Shown here: piece by piece, positions 25,201-34,200 of the stretch
How positions within the stretch are numbered: the first letter of the stretch is position 1
How the letters are laid out: every line of letters begins with the position of its first letter
NCBI GenBank assembly: GCA_964019135.1
Contig: OZ025265.1
Coordinates: forward strand, 23,163,143 to 23,227,142
Source: Arenicola marina
Taxonomy: Eukaryota; Annelida; Polychaeta; Arenicolidae
Reading direction: 5' to 3'
DNA length: 64,000 bases
Made by a program: the position numbers and the translations under genes
The notes under the pieces: model-generated
Told to the model about the DNA's origin: nothing
The model's input: only the letters and a program-made list of their open reading frames with translations
The model's database searches: none

Positions 25201-28200
25201 AGCCCAACGGCACGTGGATCGGTGGTTTCGTGCCCCGCTGTGGCCGTGTCTCTGTGGTTGCAGTATAAAGATCCCGTGTCCTTCTTCGCGAAGAGTAGGG
25301 GTTACCCCTGGGGACATGGGACATGGACCCTTTAACCACATGGGACAGTGGTTATAGCGTCCTGAATATACAACCAACCTAATCCTAAGCCTAAGACACC
25401 AATTCACTTCATTCCAGAGGATGGACAGATAATCTTCGCCATGAGGAACGAGATTCGCAGTATCGCGCCGAAAATGCCCGATGAGCGTGACGTCGTTCTC
25501 GGCCAGCGACGCGTCGACTCCATGGACGTTGACGCCATCAACCAAGTCGTCTACTGGAGTGACGCCACCCTCAACCGGATGTACCGCGCCCGGGTGCCGA
25601 CGTCAGCGAGCGAGCTGGGAATCCCCCAGGATCTGGGGACATCCGTGGCTGGGGACGTCGTGGATCTGTCCTACGACTGGATCGGCAGGTGAGCGAGACC
25701 GGTGGCCAACTCTGAGAAGGGGAGTGGGGGGGGGGGTGCAGGGTGATTCAGCAGGGTCGGATCCAAATATGCTGGAAAAGGAGGGGGGGCGGGGGCGTTT
25801 TCGAGTAATTGCCTAGCTTTTTGATTTTCATATGTTAAATGGTGTAAATGTCGGTCCTAAAAGGGGGGACCAGGGCCGAGTTGGCCCCCCTTGGATCCGC
25901 CCCTGTTCAGTAGCGGGCGAAAATGTGTGTGCGTAAGCCAATATATCCATCCAGGCTGTCAGTCATTCATTGACGTCACTGTGGCTTTTATCCAATCACC
26001 CAGCGGGAAAAGTCCTTCAACGTGCCCTTTCTCCGAGAAACAAGTCCGACAAACAAAGCAATTTCAGACATGAGTACTTCTCACTTGATTGTACCTACCA
26101 TCAGCTATGGATGTCAATTTCATACTCACGCTTAACGAAAAAATACTCAAGCGTGCGCGGGGCATAACTCTGAGTCTGGAAGGGTGCATTGAACCAAGAA
26201 ATAGGGCAACAGACCGATCCACACTCCGACACTAAGCCCCGCCCACGCGTGAGTCCTTGTTCTTTAGTCGTGAGTATGAAATTGACAATCATAGTTGATG
26301 GTAGGTACAAGTGAGAAGTACTCATCTCTGAAACTGACAACAAAGTAACATGCTGCTTTGTTTGTCCGACTTGTTTGTCCGACCTAACGCACGTAGAACA
26401 GCGTTTTGCGGCACATGATTGGATAAAGGCAGCAGTGACATCAGTGAATGATTGACAGCCTGGATCGGTCTATTACACGTGGGAGGATGGCATTTCCCCC
26501 TCCGCTTCACACATAAATATTGGCATTCTTAATGAAGGTCCATTGTTTGCATTTGGATTTAAGGGTCAATCTGGGTCGAAACATCCTCTCTGGGCAATGA
26601 ACAAGAGGTTGGGTGAACCTTCCCCCATATGCAGGTGCCAATGTTGTTACGTTGACCACGACCTGTCGCGTGGGCCGCCTCGATAGCTCAGTGGGTTAGA
26701 GCGCTCGCCTTTAGTGATCTGGCCCCCTGAGAGCCTAACGGCGAATGGATTGGTGGTTAGAGTCCCGCTGTGGTTATGTTTGTGTGGTCGCGGTATAAAG
26801 ATCTCATATAGTTCTTCGTAGTAGGGGGTTCTCCTGGGGACATGGCTGCACTTCCTTCCTTGTGCCATTGACGCAATATGACCAAAAGTTGTAGCAGCGT
26901 CCTGAATATACAGCCAAACAACCACGACCTGTCGCTGCAGAGTTAGGGAGACTCTGTTGTCGATCTGCGCTGCGTGAAGTGGCATTTGTTATAGTGCCTT
27001 TCTCGTGTTGACGCTCTAGTTCTTAGGGACAGACCCTTTGATATCCATTTGGAAAAAAAGTAATCTTGCTCTGAAGTTTGTTAAACAAAATCTTGCTTTG
27101 CCGAAATTTCTTCAAAAAAGGAATCATGCCCTCGTACAAAACTGAATACATTTTGCAGATGAAACATACTAATAAAGTCGTCACAAGAACTCCCCATATA
27201 ATGTAGATCCCCGATGTCCACCCGAAAAAAATCTGATATAAGATATAAAATAGATAAGATATAAAATAGATAAGATATAAAATAGATAAGATATAAAATA
27301 GATAAGATACAAAATAGATGTAAATAGGTAAGATATAAAATAGGTAAGCTATAAAATAGGTAAGATATAAAATAGGTAAGATATAAAATAGGGAAGATAT
27401 AAAATAGGTAAGATATAAAATAGGTAAGATAGAAAATAGATCATATAAGTATAATATAATATGTAATATACAAAATAGATGTAAATAGGTAAGATATAAA
27501 ATAGGTAAGCTATAAAATAGGTAAGATGTACAAAATAGATGTAAATAGGTAAGATATAAAATAGGTAAGCTATGAAATAGGTAAGATATAAAATAGGGTA
27601 AGATATAAAATAGGTAAGATATAAAATAGGTAAGATAGAAAATAGATCATATAAGTATAATATAATATGTAATATAAGACACACGTTCAATTCTTCCATT
27701 GTCTTTCAGAAATTTATACTGGATTAATGGTGACACCAACACCATTCAAGTCGCCAAGGAGGACGGTCGATTCCGCCGAACTCTGATCCGCTCGGCGTCG
27801 GACACCCCGGCACTAAGCCTCGTTGTGAATTCGCAAATCGGGTAAGTGTGTGGCGCATCTCGATAAGGCGGTCACTAAGACGCTCGTGTATTGCATTGGC
27901 GTATCGAGGAACAGAGCAACATTGGAGTCCCCCCTTATCCTCAGATGCACTGTTATAGTCGCAATAGTAGAGAAAAATGCAGTGCTAAAGTCGCAATCTT
28001 TGAGATAATGCACTGTTAATGTCGCAATCTTCCTGAAAGATGCACTGTTAAAGCCGCAATCTTTGAGAATATGCACTGTTAATGTCGCAATTATTGAGGA
28101 AAAGGCACGGTTAAAGTCATAATCTTTTAAAAAAACATGCAGTGTTAAAAGTCAAAATCGTTTTGGAGGATGGCTGTTAAAGTAACATCTACGCGAAAGT

Positions 28201-31200
28201 TGCACTGCTAATACAACATCACTGCAAGGAGAAAACAAACAACAGTGCCCTCTGGCGAATGTAAAGGGTGCTCAAGATGAAATGAAGAATACATGAAATC
28301 GAACTAAAACACAGAATATGGATAGATGTACACGGAACTATCAAAGGGTGTTCAAGATGCAAATGAAGAATACATAAGATCGAACTTAAACACAGAATAT
28401 GGATACATGTACACGGAAATAGCGAAACAAAAGTGCCGCATAATCAATATCCTGTCGTTTCGCCGGGTGTTCCAGGATGATGTTCTGGTCTGAGGTGAGT
28501 GATTACCGGTACATGTCGGTGATCCGGTCCGGGCCGATGACGGGCGAATCTTCCGTCGAGCTGATCTCGTCCTCTCTATGGACCCCGACCAGCCTGACCG
28601 TCGACTACAACAGCTACAACAGACTCTACTGGTGCGACCGGCGAAAGAACACCATCGAGTCCGTGCTGCCTGATGGCACCGACCGCCAGGAGACCATGAG
28701 TAAGCTCGGATATGGGGGTCGTGGTGGGGGATGGGTGGGGATGGGGTGGGGTGGGGTGGGGTGGGGTGGGGTGGGATGGGATGGGGTGGGGTTGGGAGCG
28801 GGGGGTAGGTGATATGGATGGACGCCTCCCCAGGGAGCCGCCGTGCTGTGGTGTTAAAGTAGCGTGTTCGACTGACTGCAGGTGTCGCGTTCATAATCTA
28901 CCAGGTCATAATTAAGAACCACAACGAAAGCCGATTTCTTTCCCCTGTTCGATGCCTTGGACCGAATCATTTGGATCGTGAAATACTGAGCTTATCAATT
29001 GCAGATGTAACTTAATGGTTGAACGCAAGATAATCGGAGAAAAATGAAATGTAAATAATTTCATAAGTGATATATATATATATATACATATATAATACCA
29101 ATTTTATGCATAATGGTGCGCGAGCGGGGTGTAATAGAGTGTAGCATTGTAAACCTCTCACTTGATATAATACGAGTCGTGTGCCACTTCATCATAGACG
29201 TTAAACGCGTGCTATTATTTATATTTCAGCTGTGTTCTCCCCGTTCAACATTGATCTGTTCGGCGACACCCTGTATTGGACTGTGCGCACCGACGAAAAG
29301 CTCTACCAGCGATTGAAATGGGGCAGTGGCCCGAATACCACGATGATAAACGCTCCGCACGCTATCGTCGCCTTCAAGTTCAGCAACAAGCAGCGCTACA
29401 CCGTACCATGTGAGTATCGGCATCCTCAAGCTGTACGGGGCCGGCCCGATAGCTCAGTGGGCGAACCCACGACCTGTTAATCTGCAGCTCATGTTGCAAT
29501 TGAACCATGGGTCTGCCCCCCCCCCCCGCTCAACCCCTGAGCCCCAAACCTGCCCTGGGGCCGGCCCGGTAGGTCAGTGGGTTAGAGCGCTCGCCTTGAG
29601 TGTCCTGGTCACCTGAGAGCCTAACGGCACGTGGAGCGATGGTTCGAGCCCCGCTGTGGCCATGTCTGTGTGGTCGCAGGATAAAGACCCCATGTCGTTC
29701 TTCCCAAAGAGTAGGGGGTTACCCCCGGGGACATGGCTTCACTGTCCCTTCCTTCTTCCATTGACGCGACCAAAAGTGGTTAAAGAGCCTCCACAGTGGC
29801 GAACCCGATAGATACGAGCGATCCGGTGCCGCCGCACGCAGAAGGCTGAATTGCCGGTTTCCCCAAAGGAGGCTGAGTCATGATGACTCCTGAATCCAAA
29901 TCCAGAACGGTGGCAAGCGCAGCGCCTAGAGATCCTTGAGAGCTACGTGAGGCGAAATACAGCGCTGCTGCCGGTAGGATGGGGCCGTATTCATAATCGC
30001 CACTTAGGTTACGCCATTAGATTTAGCGCTAAGTGGAAGATTTGTCGAGCGATTATCGGGTTCAACACAGAAAAGTATTCATCCAAGAGGTGGATTTTTT
30101 GTCTAAATTAGGAAAGCGCTCAACTTACATGGAATGTGGTTTCTTCATCATGATCACCTTCACAATGAGATAGTCTATGACGAAAACCTCTCGTGCGTTA
30201 GCTACGTGGGGTTTATGAATAGGGACCCCGGGTTATACAAACGCGGCTCCGTCGCTGGGTGAGCTCTGCCAGGCCAACCAGTCTGTCCGAGTTCGGGGCC
30301 CAGCTGTGCGAATATCATGTCATTGCAGGACAAAACGTCTACGTCCTTGTTAAAGGCAAGGCATGTATAAAGTTAATGAGCGTTATATACTTTCCCTCGC
30401 ATAGATGGCCACGGTGAGATGGCAATATCGGATGTTTAACTGCGGACAGAATATCTATCTCACAGTGGAATTATCTGATATGCGAAATCGTCTATAAGGT
30501 GGTTCCCCCCATATACGACTTCGCCATTATACGCCGTCTAGGAAAAATCGAGACTGGCGCAAAGAGTTCTGGGAAATATTTTGGTGTTATCTTGGCGTTT
30601 TCGATGGTGATACATACCATATTTCCACGTTATTGGCAAAGCAGGTATAAAATAAATGAGCACATCTAACTTACATCCAGATTACATAACTGTTCCGTTA
30701 CATAGATGACACTATTGCATGTTTAAGTGTCTACAGAATACGTTGTTATGTGATGACGCCATCTTGACATCTCGCAGGGACCAAAATAATACCCAGAATG
30801 CATTGCACGTGCAGTGGCGCCTCACAGTGGAATAATTTGAACTATGGTTTGCGAAGTCGTCTATGGACATGGTTCCGACATACACTTGGTCATCCCAAAT
30901 GACTTTCATATGGCTTTCTTAGGTTAACGCGTCTTGATCAAATGAACCAATCATCCCCATGTGTTCCATGACATAGCACACACAACATCGTCGGATGAGC
31001 CAGACAGTTTAGCAAGTGTTGCCTGTCATTGTACATCTTGCTAAGTATGTTGGTTTAATTAACTTGGCAAAATTCCCTCTTCATAAAAAAAGAAAGTCTG
31101 CAACGGCATTCCCTGAGAGCGTAATAGTTTGCCGTAGAACTTTCCCATTGACTGACATTTTAGCTAAATTCTTTTGTTTTTGGTGTTCACTCGTTTCTAC

Positions 31201-34200
31201 ACTTACGCTTACATGTTTATCGGGTATTAGGAAAAGCAATAGAGATTCCTATATGGAAGATGCTGAACTGCATTCAGCTCCATTTCGTTGTCACGTGAGG
31301 TTTCTTGACCTTCTTTTGTCTTCATATCCTCGCAAGTGGTGCAAAACACCCGCATTTTACCACCACGTGTTTTTTATTCACAGCACAAACCCCGTGCGAT
31401 GGAATGAAGTGTAACGCGCTGTGCCTGCTGGGAAGGAATGGCGGGGCCAAGTGCAGCTGCCCGGAAAACACGCGACTGTCGACGGCCAACGCATCGCATT
31501 GCATTATGGGTAAGTGTCTATTGTTATCGCATATGTGCTTCACATGGTGGGGCGTCTACTATGATTTTTTTAATTGCTTAATCTTTTGATAAAATCTATA
31601 TTTCAAAAACATTCACTGTCCAGTCATGGAAAGTAAGACTTAGTCATCAGCGAATATTAAAGTCAAAGATTACTTAGTCAAATATTAGTGATGTACAGAG
31701 TATGGATGAGCTAGTGCCATTAGACATTTGTATAGTTGCTGAAAACGTGGTTGTTTTCTGGCGTCTATTGTTACTGGCCCGGTTTTATGTTCTTCTTCGC
31801 ATGTCCGTAATTGTCGAAGAAACTGTAAATATAAACAAGAAAAGAAGTCACTTGTATAGTTATTTGAACTACTGATTGTAAGTATGTTATTGCTTAAAGA
31901 AGTCGCTGAAAATCCGACCAAAAGAACTGGGTTTGATTCCCTGATGCGACATGTAACTCCCGTTATGTTTAACGTATATCATTGTCACTCATTATCCTGA
32001 TTCATTCAAGGGACATCCTTCAATAACAATAACATATCAGATGTTTAACCTAACATTTGATGATTCATTCTATGTATCGGATGACTCCCAACATATGCTG
32101 TTTGTAATAATGCACCCTGCGTAAACTGGAAAGATACAATGTAACTGTTACATAGCCATGGTTGTAACGTTGTTTTATGGATCAACGTGCGCGTAACAAA
32201 AAGATATCTTGCAAGAGGCATTCTGATCATTACTATATCGGGGTATTAGTACCCTATAATCCCCCGTTCAAATTCATATTCTTTTCTTCGCAATTGAATT
32301 GTTCTTTGGACATGGTTCATCCTCACCTTGAATCTCCCCATTGTCGCGATATCCTTTAAGCCACCAGATCAAGCCTACTGTTGCGCCGTCGTTGCGAATT
32401 TATGCGGCGTGAAGAACCGCGAGTGCGTACTAAAGCGTATCTATCAATATCCAAGCGGTAAGCTTCTTGGGCCTGCACCGCACAACGCATGGACACGCAC
32501 TGGCTGTTCTATGGCAAGGCCTGGGCCTGCTGACCGTTACGCATCGGGACGCAACGGCGGTTTAAAGGATAAGACAAACAAAGGTTAAGGCCCTCTACGT
32601 AGACCAAACCATCGTTCTCTCCTTGGTTGATGGCAGCAGGAAATGCAGTATGATAGCCATGTTTATTTCAATTGTCTAATGTTAATGTTTATTTGGCAAC
32701 ATTAAATATTGCCACTGGTGCCCTCTTTACTTCATGGTGTCCAGGCTGATAAATAGGTTCTGGGTTCGAATCCGGGCCATCAATTCTTCACCCCGGGATG
32801 TCCTTGACCTCTTTTAGCCATTGCGTACACAAGCGCGGCTTAAACACCAACTGGTTTCATTTTCTTGCATCCTGCATCGGCCCGGGAGATCCCGGCCCGT
32901 TAGCTCAGTGGGCTAGAGCGCTCGCCGTGAGTGCTCTGGCCACCTGAGAGCCTAACGGCACGCGGATCGGTGGTTCGCGCCCCGCTGTGGCCATGTCTGT
33001 GTGGTCGCAGGATAAAGACCCCATGTCCTTCTTTGCAAAGAGTAGAGGGTTACCCCCGGGGACATGGATCCATTCTCGCATTGACGCGATATGACCAATA
33101 GTGTTTACATGTTTGTATTTCACCAGGTGTGGTTCCTCCTGCCATGGCACTCCCCGAGCTCTGCAGCTGTCCGAATCGCGAACGCTGTGTGTATGTCAGC
33201 GGCCACCCCCAGTGTTTCTGCCCCCCAGGTAAGCCACAGCGTTCCTGTCCCCCAGGTAAGCCACAGTGCTCTTGCCCCCCCCCCGTGCGCTTGTTTTCTC
33301 ATACAATCACCGCCTGTGTATAATGCATTCCTTGTGCAATGAGGTATGTCAACGAAAAGAGGTGCATGACCCTGCTCGATGGCATCCCTTTAAGGGGAAC
33401 CTCTAAGGAGGGGAAATGATGTTTAAATAAATACATGTTTTAAATGTCACAAAGGATTAGTGTGTCGAGGGTAGCCGGTATGGTTTTTGCGGTTGTGTGG
33501 GGCGTGGGGTGCTGATCTGATGGAAAGGTCTACATTGGAAGTGACTAGGGGGAGAGGTGGGGGGAGGGGGGGGGGGCAAATACGTGCGCCCTGATTATGC
33601 AGTTTGCATGTATAATTTTGCTGGTTTTTGCTTGTTTTTTTCTGAGAAGGGAGTAAGCATAAAAAATGGCAAAATTTTGTGCAGAGGTATGGTTATTGGT
33701 ATGGTTATGATGAAATTGCGCAGATATGAGAATCACGTTTTTTGTTTACCACAAACATGTGCTTTGATGTCACTACAGTGTTCGTACCGTACAAGAATCG
33801 TGTATACGAGCGATTGTGAAATATCTTGAACCCATAAGTTCTAAGCGTTTTAGGTCGCGTATTTAATCTACCAGTGTAAAAATCTGCCGTATGGTGTCGG
33901 CTAACTCATGTTAACTATGACTAACAATCGTTTTAAATATAATTAACGCATAATTTCAGCGAGTAGAAGGTCTAGGAATTCCAGCATAATTAAAATTATA
34001 ATCTTTGTACAATTTTATTTTTTTACAATTAATATAATCTTTGTACAATTTTTTCACAATGAATAAAAAAATTGTAAAATTTGTTTACAATTAAATGCGA
34101 ATGCGTAATGCATTTTATTACGTTTCCCTTAGGTTTCCACGGCCCCAGTTGCCAGTTCACTATCACTCATCCTGGAAGCACCATCACCCCCCCACAAACC

